In this document: positions 18,887 through 27,129 of the stretch, piece after piece
Numbering within the stretch: position 1 is the first letter of the stretch
Layout: each line of letters starts with the position of its first letter
Assembly (NCBI RefSeq): GCF_002159625.1
Contig: NZ_NFIZ01000004.1
Location: 1 to 64,000 of the forward strand
Direction of reading: 5' to 3'
From: Olsenella sp. An285
Lineage (GTDB): Bacteria > Actinomycetota > Coriobacteriia > Coriobacteriales > Atopobiaceae
DNA: 64,000 nt
Position numbers and translations under genes: made by a program
Notes under the pieces: model-generated
What the model was told of the DNA's origin: nothing
Databases searched by the model: none
Seen by the model: the letters and a program-made list of their open reading frames with translations, nothing else

Positions 18887-19033
18887 CTAGCGCCCCGCAG
18901 GGCCGAGGCAGCGCTCGAGGCCGGCTGAGGAAAGGCGCGCGCCCAACGAGGCGCGCTCGCGAAGCGCCTCCTCGTCGAGGGGCTGCTCGCCCATGACGGC
19001 GTCGTCGTAGAAGCGGTAGAACCCGGCGCTCAC
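18887..19033 (-). CDS. Possible short ORF in frame after the ABC exporter stop
   Basis: After the TAG that ends the ABC exporter at 19055, the same reading frame stays open for about 55 codons to TAG at 18887. It contains plausible protein sequence (FYRFYDDAVMGEQPLDEEAL, then RERASLGARLSSAGLERCL). It could start at GTG 19033 (48 residues) or at a CTG three codons earlier, or be reached by stop-codon readthrough. The ribosome site is weak. It may also be a remnant of a deleted gene. Confidence 0.3.
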   Translation of the reverse strand: MSAGFYRFYDDAVMGEQPLDEEALRERASLGARLSSAGLERCLGPAGR

Positions 19034-19054
19034 GAAGCGCAGCGCGTCCCCGGC

Positions 19055-20833
19055 CTACTCCGCCGGAGCGAACTGCGCCTCGTAGATCCTCTTGTAGCGG
19101 CCGCCCGCGGCGAGCAGCTCGTCGTGCGTGCCGCGCTCGGCGATGCGGCCGTCCGCCACCACGCAGATGAGGTCGGCGTCGCGCACGGTGGAGAGGCGGT
19201 GCGCCACCACGAAGCTCGTGCGGCCCTCCATGAGGCGGGCGAGCGCCCGCTGCACCAGCAGCTCGGTGCGCGTGTCGATGTTGCTCGTGGCCTCGTCCAG
19301 GATGAGCATGGCCGGGCGCGCCAGGACCACGCGCGCGATGCACAGGAGCTGCCGCTGCCCAGCGGAGAGCGAGGCGGAGCCGTCCAGGACGGTGTCGTAG
19401 CCCTGTGGCAGGCGCATGATGAAGTCATCTGCGTAGGCCTCGCGGCAGGCCGCGCGCACCTCGTCCAGGGTCGCGTCCCGGCGGCCCAGGGACACGTTCT
19501 CGCGCACGGTGGCGCGGCGAACCCAGGTGTCCTGCAGCACCATGCCCCAGCCCGCGCGCAGGCTCTCGCGCGTCCAGTCGCGCACGTCGCGCCCGGCGAC
19601 CACGACGGACCCACCGGCCACGTCGTAGAAGCGCATGAGCAGGTTGATGAGGGTGGTCTTGCCGCAGCCCGTCTCGCCCACGAGGGCGATGCGCATGCCG
19701 GGGCGCACGGCGAGGTCCACGTCGCGCAGCACCAGGCGGTCGGCGTCGTATCCAAAGGCGACGTGGCGGAACTCGACGTCGCCGCGCGGGGCGGACAGCG
19801 TGGCGGCCTCGGCGGCATCGGGCACCTCGGCGGGCTCGTCCATGAGGGCGAAGAGGCGGCGTGCGCAGGCGACCGAGTTCTGCAGCTCGGTGGCGACGCC
19901 GGAGATGTCGTTGAAGGGCTTGGCGTACTGGTCCGCGTAGCCCAGGAAGGCGGAGAGGCCGCCCACGGTGATGCCGCCGGACATGGCGACGAACGCGCCA
20001 AAGATGCCGATCGCCGCGTACACGAGGGCGTTGGCAAAGCGCGTGGTGGGGTTCACCAGGGACGAGAAGAACACCGCCTTGAAGCTCTCCTGGCCAAGGG
20101 CGGCGTCCGTCTTGGCAAAGCGGGCGTGCACGCTCTCCTGCACCTCGAAGGTCTCCACGGCGGAGATGCCGCCCACCATCTCCTCGACGTAGGCGGTGAG
20201 CTCGCCGCGCAGGCGCGTCTGGCCCGAGAAGTGCTTGGCGCTGTGCGTCGCGATGAAGCGCGCCGTGAAGATGGAGACGGGCGTGAGCAGCGCCACGACC
20301 GCGGCGATCGCCGGGTTGAGCGCAAACATGAAGACGAGTGTCACCACGATGGTGAGCACGCCCACCGGCAGCTGCTGGAAGGCCATGAGCAGGCCGTTGG
20401 TGAGCATGTCGGCGTCCGTGACGATGCGGCTGGCAAGGTCCCCGTGGCCGTGCGCGTCAAGGTAGGAGAGGGGGAGCTCCTGCAGGTGGTCGAAGGCACG
20501 ACGGCGAAGCTCGAGCGAGGCCCCGAAGGCCAGGCGGTTGGTGACGGCGGTGAGCGCCCACTGGCAGGCGGCCGTGAGCGCGAGTGCCAGCGCTATGAGC
20601 GCGAGGGTGCCCTGGAGTCCCGCGAAGTCCACCTCGCCCGGGCCCACCACGCAGTCGACGGCGCGTCCGGAGAGCACGGGGAGCGAGAGCGTCCCCACCA
20701 CCACGGCAACCGTGAGCAGCGCCGCGAGCGCAACCTTGCCGCGCTGGGCAGAGAAGAGCCCCAGCACGCGGCGCACCGTGTCGTCCCCGCCGGCGTGGGG
20801 GGCCGTGTCGGCCCGAAGGTCCTTCTCGCTCAT
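19055..20833 (-). CDS. ABC exporter half-transporter, catalytic ATPase half
   Basis: Membrane-spanning plus ATPase half-transporter, 592 residues. Six hydrophobic helices occupy residues about 25-310. The nucleotide-binding domain has Walker A (GETGCGKTTLI), signature SLSAGQRQLLCIARV, Walker B with an intact catalytic Glu (MLILDEATSNIDT) and the H-loop (VVAHRLSTV). ATG 20833 follows GAGGAGGTGGCGCG and overlaps the upstream half-transporter stop (ATGA). The two halves would form a heterodimeric multidrug or peptide exporter. The signature reads SAGQ where SGGQ is usual. Substrate unknown. Confidence 0.93.
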   Translation of the reverse strand: MSEKDLRADTAPHAGGDDTVRRVLGLFSAQRGKVALAALLTVAVVVGTLSLPVLSGRAVDCVVGPGEVDFAGLQGTLALIALALALTAACQWALTAVTNRLAFGASLELRRRAFDHLQELPLSYLDAHGHGDLASRIVTDADMLTNGLLMAFQQLPVGVLTIVVTLVFMFALNPAIAAVVALLTPVSIFTARFIATHSAKHFSGQTRLRGELTAYVEEMVGGISAVETFEVQESVHARFAKTDAALGQESFKAVFFSSLVNPTTRFANALVYAAIGIFGAFVAMSGGITVGGLSAFLGYADQYAKPFNDISGVATELQNSVACARRLFALMDEPAEVPDAAEAATLSAPRGDVEFRHVAFGYDADRLVLRDVDLAVRPGMRIALVGETGCGKTTLINLLMRFYDVAGGSVVVAGRDVRDWTRESLRAGWGMVLQDTWVRRATVRENVSLGRRDATLDEVRAACREAYADDFIMRLPQGYDTVLDGSASLSAGQRQLLCIARVVLARPAMLILDEATSNIDTRTELLVQRALARLMEGRTSFVVAHRLSTVRDADLICVVADGRIAERGTHDELLAAGGRYKRIYEAQFAPAE

Positions 20834-22560
20834 CGCGCCACCTCCTCTGCGGTGAGCTGCGACTCGCAGATCTCCCGGTAGACCGGGCACGTGTCGAGCA
20901 GCTCCTCGTGCGTTCCCAGGCCCACCTGGCGCCCGCCGTCAAGAACGAGGACCTGGTTGGCCTGGCGGACGGTGGTGACGCGCTGGGAGATCATGATCAC
21001 GGCCGCGTCCGCACAGTCGCGGCGGATGGCGCGGCGCAGGGCGGCGTCGGTGGCGAAGTCGAGTGCGGAGGAGGCGTCGTCCAGCACGAGGACGCCCGGT
21101 CTCCTGGCGAGGGTGCGCGCGACGGCGAGGCGCTGGCGCTGGCCGCCGGAGAAGTTGCGGCCGAACTGCTCGACCTCCGCCTCGAGGCCGCCGTCCTTGC
21201 CGTCCACCACGCCCGCGGCCTGTGCGGTCTCGAGCGCGGCGCGCAGGTCGCCCTCGGTGGCGTTCGGTCCGCCCCAGCGCAGGTTGGAGGCTATCGTGCC
21301 CGAGAAGAGCGTGGCGCCCTGCTCCACGAGCGAGACCGCGCGGCGCAGGCTCGAGCGCGTGAGGTCGCGCACGTCGGAGCCTCCCACGCGGACGGAGCCC
21401 TCCGTGACGTCGTAGAAGCGCATGGCAAGGCTCGCGAGCGTGGACTTGCCCGAGCCGGTGCCGCCGATGACGCCGAGGGTCTGCCCGGGCATGAGCGAGA
21501 AGCTCACGTGGTCGAGCGCGTGCCCGGCGCCGCCGGGGTAGGTGAAGCTCACGTCGTCGAAGGCGATGGCGGGCTCCCCGGGAAGGAGGGCGGCCTCGTG
21601 GGAGCCGTCAGTCATGGACGGGGCGGTCTCGAAGACCTCGTTTACGCGCCGGGCGCAGGCCGAGGCCTTGGAGAGCAGCATGATGAGGTTCGTGAGCTTG
21701 AGGAGCTCCACGAGCGCCTGGCTCACGTAGCTCACGAGGGCGACGAGCTGGCCCTGCGTGAGGTGCCCGACGTTCACCTGACCGCCGCCCACCCACAGGA
21801 GGGCGATGAGGCCGCAGTTGATGGCGGCGTACGTGAGCGGGTTCACGAGGGCGGAGATGTCGCCGGTGGTGACCTGCCGCGCGCGCACGGCGTCGGCCGC
21901 CTGGGCAAAGGTGGCGCGCTCGGAGTCCTCGCGGCGGAAGGCCCGCAGCACGCGCACGCCCTCGAGGTTCTCCGCCACCCGGAGCTGGACCTCGTCGAGC
22001 CCGCGCTGGATCTGGCGGTAGCGCTCGGTGGTCACGCGCATGAAGCCCATGACGATGGCGCCCGAGACGAGCACCGCCGCCAGGAGCGCCGCACCCTCCA
22101 CGCCGTCCACCAGAAACGCGGCCACGACGGTGCCAAAGGTGACGAAGGGGGAGCGCAGGATGAGCCTGAAGAACATGTTGAGGCCGTCCTGCACCTGCTG
22201 GGAGTCGTTGGTGATGCGGGTCACGAGACTCGCGCGCCCGATGCGCTCCACGTCCTCGCGCGAGAGCTCGAGCACGTGGCGGAAGAGGTCGTCGCGCATG
22301 GCGGTTCCAAACGCGGAGGCGAGGCGCGAGCAGAAGTACTGCGCCGTGACCGAGATTACCCACGCGAAGACGCCCACGCCCACGAGCAGCGCGCCGTGCC
22401 AGAGCACGTATCCCGCATCGCGGTTGGCAATGCCGACGTCTATGACCTGCGCCATGACAAGGGGGACGAGGAGCTGCAGCAGCGCCTCCAGCCCCTTGAA
22501 GAGCGGGGCGAGCACGCACTCGGCGTAGTGCCCCGCAAGGTACCTTCTGAGCTTGAACAT
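20830..22560 (-). CDS. ABC exporter half-transporter, degenerate ATPase half
   Basis: A 576-residue half-transporter, partner of the downstream gene. Six hydrophobic segments in the first 300 residues, then Walker A (GGTGSGKSTLA), signature NFSGGQRQRLAVARTL and Walker B VLVLDDASSALD. The Glu after Walker B is replaced by Asp, and the H-loop is MISQRVTTV without the usual His. Such asymmetry is known in TM287/288- and BmrCD-type heterodimers, which have one non-hydrolysing site. The start is ATG 22560. The operon order is this gene then the catalytic half, with a four-base overlap. Confidence 0.93.
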   Translation of the reverse strand: MFKLRRYLAGHYAECVLAPLFKGLEALLQLLVPLVMAQVIDVGIANRDAGYVLWHGALLVGVGVFAWVISVTAQYFCSRLASAFGTAMRDDLFRHVLELSREDVERIGRASLVTRITNDSQQVQDGLNMFFRLILRSPFVTFGTVVAAFLVDGVEGAALLAAVLVSGAIVMGFMRVTTERYRQIQRGLDEVQLRVAENLEGVRVLRAFRREDSERATFAQAADAVRARQVTTGDISALVNPLTYAAINCGLIALLWVGGGQVNVGHLTQGQLVALVSYVSQALVELLKLTNLIMLLSKASACARRVNEVFETAPSMTDGSHEAALLPGEPAIAFDDVSFTYPGGAGHALDHVSFSLMPGQTLGVIGGTGSGKSTLASLAMRFYDVTEGSVRVGGSDVRDLTRSSLRRAVSLVEQGATLFSGTIASNLRWGGPNATEGDLRAALETAQAAGVVDGKDGGLEAEVEQFGRNFSGGQRQRLAVARTLARRPGVLVLDDASSALDFATDAALRRAIRRDCADAAVIMISQRVTTVRQANQVLVLDGGRQVGLGTHEELLDTCPVYREICESQLTAEEVAR

Positions 22561-22713
22561 GCGGCCTCCGTTGGGTCTGCAACCCTTTCATTCTAGCGTG
22601 TGGGGCGCTCCGCACGTTCTTCTCGTCGTGCGGCATCCCATACGGGCGTGTCTGGTCGTGGGAGGGGGCGACCGTGGATGTGGACGAGCGGGCCCTGCCA
22701 GGCGCTCCGCGAT

Positions 22714-22964
22714 GCGCAAAACCCCGGCGATTGGGCAGTGCGGGCAGGTTGCGTCCCCGGAAGGACCCTCCCGGCGGATTTGCCATGCGATTGGGCAACA
22801 TCTTTGATATAGGAAGATTACGTAATCAAGTATGTTGCCCAATTGCCCTCTCAGACGGACGAGAGTGGGCGAGAAGAACAAGCGGGACGTTAATTTGAGC
22901 GCCGTGCCTTGCCGCACGGCAGCGAAGGCATCAAAGGTATTGCCCAATCGCCGCGGATTTTCGC
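22714..22964. repeat. Nested inverted-repeat element (element B) in a 590-bp spacer
   Basis: The spacer 22561-23151 holds no convincing gene. Four copies of a GCGATTGGGCA-type unit form two nested inverted pairs: 22714-22737 with 22941-22964 (21 of 24 match), and 22787-22801 with 22832-22846 (one mismatch in 15). At the centre is a perfect palindrome, GATTACGTAATC (22816-22827), in AT-rich sequence. The motif GAGAAGAAC occurs twice in the spacer: inverted at 22616, in the loop of a CCGCACG/CGTGCGG hairpin, and forward at 22871. Architecture resembles element A, but the sequence is different. Confidence 0.6.
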
Positions 22965-23151
22965 GGGGTGTCGGCGCGCTCCGTCAGGCTCCGTCGTGCC
23001 CGGGGCCGTTCCGTGCCCTACCCGCTGTTCCGTTGAGGGCCGGGTCGGCGGGGCGACGTGCCAAGGTTTCACGGCAGAAAGGGCTCGCCCGAGGCCGCGC
23101 TGACGAGCGGCCTCGGGCGAGCCGGAGAGAGGTCGAGCGAGATGGGTGCGG

Positions 23152-25947
23152 CTACTCCTCCGCGAGCACCTTGCTCGGGGTGATGGGCAGGTCGCGCACG
23201 TAGCGGCCCGTGGCGTGCGCCACCGCGCTCATGACCGCGGGGGAGGGCGTGTTGATGACGACCTCGCCGATGGACTTGGCGCCGAAGGGGCCGGTGGGCT
23301 CGAAGCTGGGCATGAACTCCACGCGGGGCTCGGGCACGTCCATGCGGGTGGGCAGCTTGTAGGTCATGAAGCTGCCCGTGCGCAGGTTGCCGCGCTCGTC
23401 GCGCGAGACGTCCTCGGTGAGCGCCATGCCGATGCCCTGGGCGATGCCGCCCTCGGCCTGCACGCGCGCGAGCGCCGGGTTGATGACGGTGCCGCAGTCC
23501 ACGACGGCCGCGTAGTCGGTGACCGTGACCTTGCCCGTGGCCTTGTCGACCTCCACCTCGGCGACGCCTGCCATGTAGGGCGGCGGGGAGGTGGGCTGGG
23601 CGTTGGTGCCGTGGCCCTCGAGCATGCCCGGGTGCAGGCCAAAGCCGATGAGCTTGTTGGCCAGCGCGGCGACGGTCATCTCCTGCTCGGTGCCGTCCTC
23701 GGCGACGCAGCGCACGGACTCGCCGTCGAACTCCACGTCCTTCTCGTCCACGCCAAAGACGCGGGCCGCCTGCTCGCGGATCTGGCGCTTGAGGTCCTCG
23801 GCCGCGCGAACGACGGCGCCGCCGGTGGTGTAGGTGCCCGAGGAGGCGTAGGCGCCGGTGTCGAAGGGGGAGGTGTCGGTGTCCACGCCCTTGGTGACGA
23901 TGCGGTCGACGTCGCAGCCCAGGGCCTCGGCGGCCATCTGGGCGAGGATCGTGTCCGCGCCGGTGCCCACGTCCGTGGCGCCGATGGAGAGCACGTAGAA
24001 GCCGTCATCCTCGAGTCGGATGTCAACGTTGGCGATGTCCACCATCGCGATGCCGGAGCCCTGCATCGTGAGGGCGCAGCCGATGCCGCGCACGCGGTCG
24101 CCGAGGTCCTCGCTGAGGGGCCGGTCGCGCCAGCCCACCATGTCCATCGCGCGCTCGAGGCACTCGTCCAGGCGGCAGCTGTAGAGGTGCTCGTCGTTCA
24201 GCTGCCAGAGGGTCTCGCCGGGCTTCACCAGGTTCTTGAGGCGCAGCTCGCACGGATCCATGCCCAGCTCATCGGCCATCTCGTTGACGGCGGACTCCAC
24301 GGCGAAGCAGCCCTGCGTCGCGCCGTAGCCGCGGTACGCGCCGCCCGGCGTGGTGTTGGTGTAGACCACGTCGTAGGAGAAGCGGCTGGCCGTGGCGTGG
24401 TTGTAGACGGGCAGCGCCTTGCCGCCCACGAGCGTGACCGTGGTGGTGCCGTGGTAGCCGTAGGCGCCGGCGTTGGAGAGGGCGTAGAGGTCGATGGCCT
24501 CGATCGTGCCGTCGCGCCGCGCGCCCATGCGGACCTTGAGGACCATCTCGTGGCGCGTGTTGGAGCAGCACATGGTCTCCTCGCGCGTGTAGGTGCACAC
24601 GCACGGCCGGCCGGTCTTCAGCGCGGCGAAGGCGGCGAAGGGCTCGTTGCAGCCGCTCTGCTTGGCGCCAAAGCCTCCGCCCACGCGCGGCTTGATGACG
24701 CGCACCTGGGACTTGGGGATGCCGAGGGCGTTTGCCACCTGGCGGCGGATGTGGAAGGGCACCTGCGTGGAGCTCACCACGGTGAGGCGGCCGAAGGCGT
24801 CGGTGTAGGCGAAGGATCGGAACGTCTCCATCATGGACTGCTGCGTGGCCTGCGTGCGGTAGGTGCGCTCGATGACCACGTCGGAGGCGGCGAAGGCGGC
24901 CTCGAGGTCCCCGTGGACGCGCTCGCCGTGCGCCACGAGGTTGCGCGCCGGGTCGCCGGACTTGTCCCCGCCGTAGGTCCAGTCGTCCTCGTCGTGGATG
25001 ACGGTGGCGTTGTCCAGCGCCTCCTCCACGTCCACGATGGCGGGGAGCTGCTCATAGGTGACCTTCACGGCCTTCACGCCCGCGGCGGCCGCGGCCTCGG
25101 TCTCTGCCACGACCATGGCCACCTCGTCGCCCACGTAGCGCACGTGGCGGTCGAGAAGGACGGTGTCGTAGGGGCTCGGCTCGAGGAAGGACTGGCCGGC
25201 CAGGGTGAAGCGGTTGTGCGGCACGTCGTCCGGGCCAAAGACCGCCACGACGCCCGGGACCTCGAGCGCGCGGCTCTTGTCGACGTCCGTGACGATGGCG
25301 TTGGCATGGCGGCTGCGCACGAGCTTCACCACGAGGGCGCCCTCGGGCGCGAGGTCGGCGGTGTAGACGGGCGCGCCGGCGAGAAGCGCCCCGGAGTCCT
25401 TCTTGGCCACCGGGCGGGCGATCTCGCGGTGCTCGGTGCCGGACTCGGTGGTGGCGTCCGCGGGCACCTCGCGCGGCGGCAGCTCGCCGCCGTTCGCGTG
25501 GCGAGCGAGGAAGCGGCGGATCGCGCGCATCTGGCTCGCGTAGCCGGAGCAGCGGCAGAGGTTGCCGGAGAGGTAGCGGCGCACGGTCTCGTCGTCCGCG
25601 CCCGGGTGGGCGGCGTCGAGCGCGAGCACGGCCATCTCCAGGCCGGGAGCGCAGAATCCGCACTGCTCGGCGCCCTCCTCGGCGAGGCACTGGGCCAGGA
25701 GCTCGCGGCGGCCGTCGCGCATGCCCTCGAGCGTGGTGACCTCGCGGCCGTCGGCGCGCGCCATCATGACGGAGCAGGAGAGCACGGGCTCGCCGTCAAG
25801 GAGCACGGTGCAGAGTCCGCAGTTGGAGGTCTCGCAGGCGCACTTCACGGACTTGTAGCCGTGCGCGCGGCAGAAGTCGAAGAGCGTCATGTCCGGGCGG
25901 ACGTCCTCCGAGAGCGCCACGCCGTTCAAGGTGAGGTTGACGAGCAT
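23152..25947 (-). CDS. Xanthine dehydrogenase-type molybdenum hydroxylase, fused Fe-S and Mo subunits
   Basis: A 931-residue fusion of the small 2Fe-2S subunit and the large molybdopterin subunit of the xanthine dehydrogenase/aldehyde oxidase family. The N-terminus has the plant-type cluster (C38, C43, C46, C58) and the second cluster QCGFCAPG...NLCRCSGY. From about residue 180 comes the Mo-cofactor domain, with GGGFGAKQ, PGGAYRGYGATQ and the catalytic Glu in GAKSIGEVVINTP. The FAD subunit is encoded just upstream with a 3-base gap. ATG 25947. Likely substrates are purines or another N-heterocycle; xpt lies about 13 kb away, but nothing in the operon fixes the substrate. Confidence 0.9.
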   Translation of the reverse strand: MLVNLTLNGVALSEDVRPDMTLFDFCRAHGYKSVKCACETSNCGLCTVLLDGEPVLSCSVMMARADGREVTTLEGMRDGRRELLAQCLAEEGAEQCGFCAPGLEMAVLALDAAHPGADDETVRRYLSGNLCRCSGYASQMRAIRRFLARHANGGELPPREVPADATTESGTEHREIARPVAKKDSGALLAGAPVYTADLAPEGALVVKLVRSRHANAIVTDVDKSRALEVPGVVAVFGPDDVPHNRFTLAGQSFLEPSPYDTVLLDRHVRYVGDEVAMVVAETEAAAAAGVKAVKVTYEQLPAIVDVEEALDNATVIHDEDDWTYGGDKSGDPARNLVAHGERVHGDLEAAFAASDVVIERTYRTQATQQSMMETFRSFAYTDAFGRLTVVSSTQVPFHIRRQVANALGIPKSQVRVIKPRVGGGFGAKQSGCNEPFAAFAALKTGRPCVCTYTREETMCCSNTRHEMVLKVRMGARRDGTIEAIDLYALSNAGAYGYHGTTTVTLVGGKALPVYNHATASRFSYDVVYTNTTPGGAYRGYGATQGCFAVESAVNEMADELGMDPCELRLKNLVKPGETLWQLNDEHLYSCRLDECLERAMDMVGWRDRPLSEDLGDRVRGIGCALTMQGSGIAMVDIANVDIRLEDDGFYVLSIGATDVGTGADTILAQMAAEALGCDVDRIVTKGVDTDTSPFDTGAYASSGTYTTGGAVVRAAEDLKRQIREQAARVFGVDEKDVEFDGESVRCVAEDGTEQEMTVAALANKLIGFGLHPGMLEGHGTNAQPTSPPPYMAGVAEVEVDKATGKVTVTDYAAVVDCGTVINPALARVQAEGGIAQGIGMALTEDVSRDERGNLRTGSFMTYKLPTRMDVPEPRVEFMPSFEPTGPFGAKSIGEVVINTPSPAVMSAVAHATGRYVRDLPITPSKVLAEE

Positions 25948-25950
25948 CGT

Positions 25951-26763
25951 TTACGCCTCCTTCTTGGCGCGGGGCTTCGCGGTCGCGCGCTCCACGGCGC
26001 GACGGACGAGGACGGGGGCCACCTTGCGGCGCCACTCGGCGGTCCCGCGCAGGTCGTCCCCAAAGTCCAGGCTCTCGGCGAGCTCGCACGTGGCGTCGAG
26101 CTCGGCGGGGGAGAAGTCGCGGCGCAGCGGGATGCGCTCGCCGCCGGTGATGAGCGTCGCCTTCTTGGGGCGGGCTCCCACCGTGACGTGCCAGGAGCCC
26201 TGCCAGCAGGCCGCCGCCGCGTTGAGCGCGGAGAAGTCCGTGGCCGCGTTGCGCACGGACTCGAAGGCGGCCTGGTAGCGGTGCTTGCGCACGACGATGT
26301 GGGTGAGGACGTCGTTTCTCGCCCCGCGCTCCACGAAGGGGATGATGGGCATGACGCCCGCCCCCTCGAGCACGACCTCGGTGTCGAGGGCCAGCAGGGC
26401 GCAGACGATGTCCGAGAAGCCCATGCGCGCGTAGAGCGAGCCGCCCACGGTGGCGAGGTTGCGGAACTGCGTGCCCACGATGTCGCGTACGGCCTCGGTG
26501 AAGATGCCGCAGGTCGACGCCGCAAAGCCCTCGTGGTTCTCCAGCTGGCCGAGGGTCACCATCGCGCCGATGCGCCACGCGTCCTCGGTCTCCTCGATCT
26601 TGTCGAGCCCGCAGCGGGAGAGGTCGATCCCCAGCGGCGAGGTGCGGTCGGCGAGGCGCAGCCACATCATGCCGCCGATCACCGTGGCCATGCGGTTCTC
26701 CTGAAGGAGCTCGTACGCCTGGCGCGTGGTGCCGGGGCGGACGTACTTCTCGAAGGTGAGCAC
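25951..26763 (-). CDS. FAD-binding subunit of the molybdenum hydroxylase
   Basis: A 270-residue FAD subunit of the xanthine dehydrogenase family that passes electrons from the Fe-S clusters to the final acceptor. The FAD-binding segments are ATVIGGMMWLRLAD near residue 26 and NLATVGGSLYARMGFSD near 101. The GTG start at 26763 is preceded by AGAGGAGGACAC. It is the first gene of a two-gene operon with the fused Fe-S/Mo subunit. Its C-terminus is Arg/Lys-rich. No maturation chaperone gene is nearby. Confidence 0.88.
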   Translation of the reverse strand: MLTFEKYVRPGTTRQAYELLQENRMATVIGGMMWLRLADRTSPLGIDLSRCGLDKIEETEDAWRIGAMVTLGQLENHEGFAASTCGIFTEAVRDIVGTQFRNLATVGGSLYARMGFSDIVCALLALDTEVVLEGAGVMPIIPFVERGARNDVLTHIVVRKHRYQAAFESVRNAATDFSALNAAAACWQGSWHVTVGARPKKATLITGGERIPLRRDFSPAELDATCELAESLDFGDDLRGTAEWRRKVAPVLVRRAVERATAKPRAKKEA

Positions 26764-26801
26764 GTGTCCTCCTCTTTGTGTTGTGGCGGGAACCTCTCAA
26801 T

Positions 26802-26816
26802 GATACCGCAGGTATC
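26802..26816. promoter_or_regulatory. Palindromic operator candidate upstream of the hydroxylase operon
   Basis: GATACC-GCA-GGTATC is a perfect 6-3-6 inverted repeat about 40 bases before the FAD-subunit start, where a repressor of the molybdenum hydroxylase operon would be expected. A TTTGAAG element lies just upstream on the minus strand. No regulator gene is adjacent. Confidence 0.45.
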
Positions 26817-26874
26817 GGGCATCGTCTTCAAACGCGTTATCCTTTTGGGAGCGCAACGCCGCCGGACGTCCGAC

Positions 26875-26930
26875 GCGCCTCGCGGGCGTCTTCTGGCGCG
26901 CCTCGCGGGCGTCTTCTGGCGCGCCTCGCC
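26875..26930. repeat. 23-bp tandem repeat
   Basis: A unit beginning GCGCCTCGCGGGCGTCTTCT occurs at 26875, 26898 and partly at 26921, an exact 23-bp spacing. It sits directly beside inverted-repeat element C in the spacer between the divergent hydroxylase and ECF operons. Confidence 0.7.
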
Positions 26931-26931
26931 C

Positions 26932-27012
26932 GGCAATGTACAGAAATCTCGGAGCTCCCTGGGCGCCAACTGGGGGAACGCCAGGCGAACTCCGGGTTTT
27001 CTGTACATTGCC
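26932..27012. repeat. Inverted repeat with TGTACAGAAA arms (element C)
   Basis: A perfect 15-bp arm GGCAATGTACAGAAA (26932-26946) is matched by its complement at 26998-27012; pairing continues imperfectly inward (CTCGGAG against CTCCGGG). The arm core CAATGTACAGAAA is shared with element F at 35.8 kb although the interior differs. It lies between divergent operons and leaves the ecfA start about 117 bases away. Confidence 0.75.
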
Positions 27013-27129
27013 GAGAGGGACGCCCCCGGAGACCCGCCGGACGGTGGCCTCCGCATCCCCGCGTCGGGGCGGTCGCGTTGCGGGTAGAATGGGTGACCGT
27101 TTGTGCTGACGCAAGCGAGAGGGGGCGAG

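Noticed and set aside
18660-19343. Minus-strand ORF crossing element A
   Set aside because: It runs through the exporter gene in the wrong frame and then through AT-rich repeat sequence; no coding features.
23146-27087. Long plus-strand open frame opposite the molybdenum hydroxylase genes
   Set aside because: A reverse shadow of two well-supported genes; long frames without stops are expected in such GC-rich DNA.
26764-27129. Riboswitch before the ECF operon
   Set aside because: The spacer is accounted for by a 23-bp tandem repeat and inverted repeat C; no aptamer pattern was seen.
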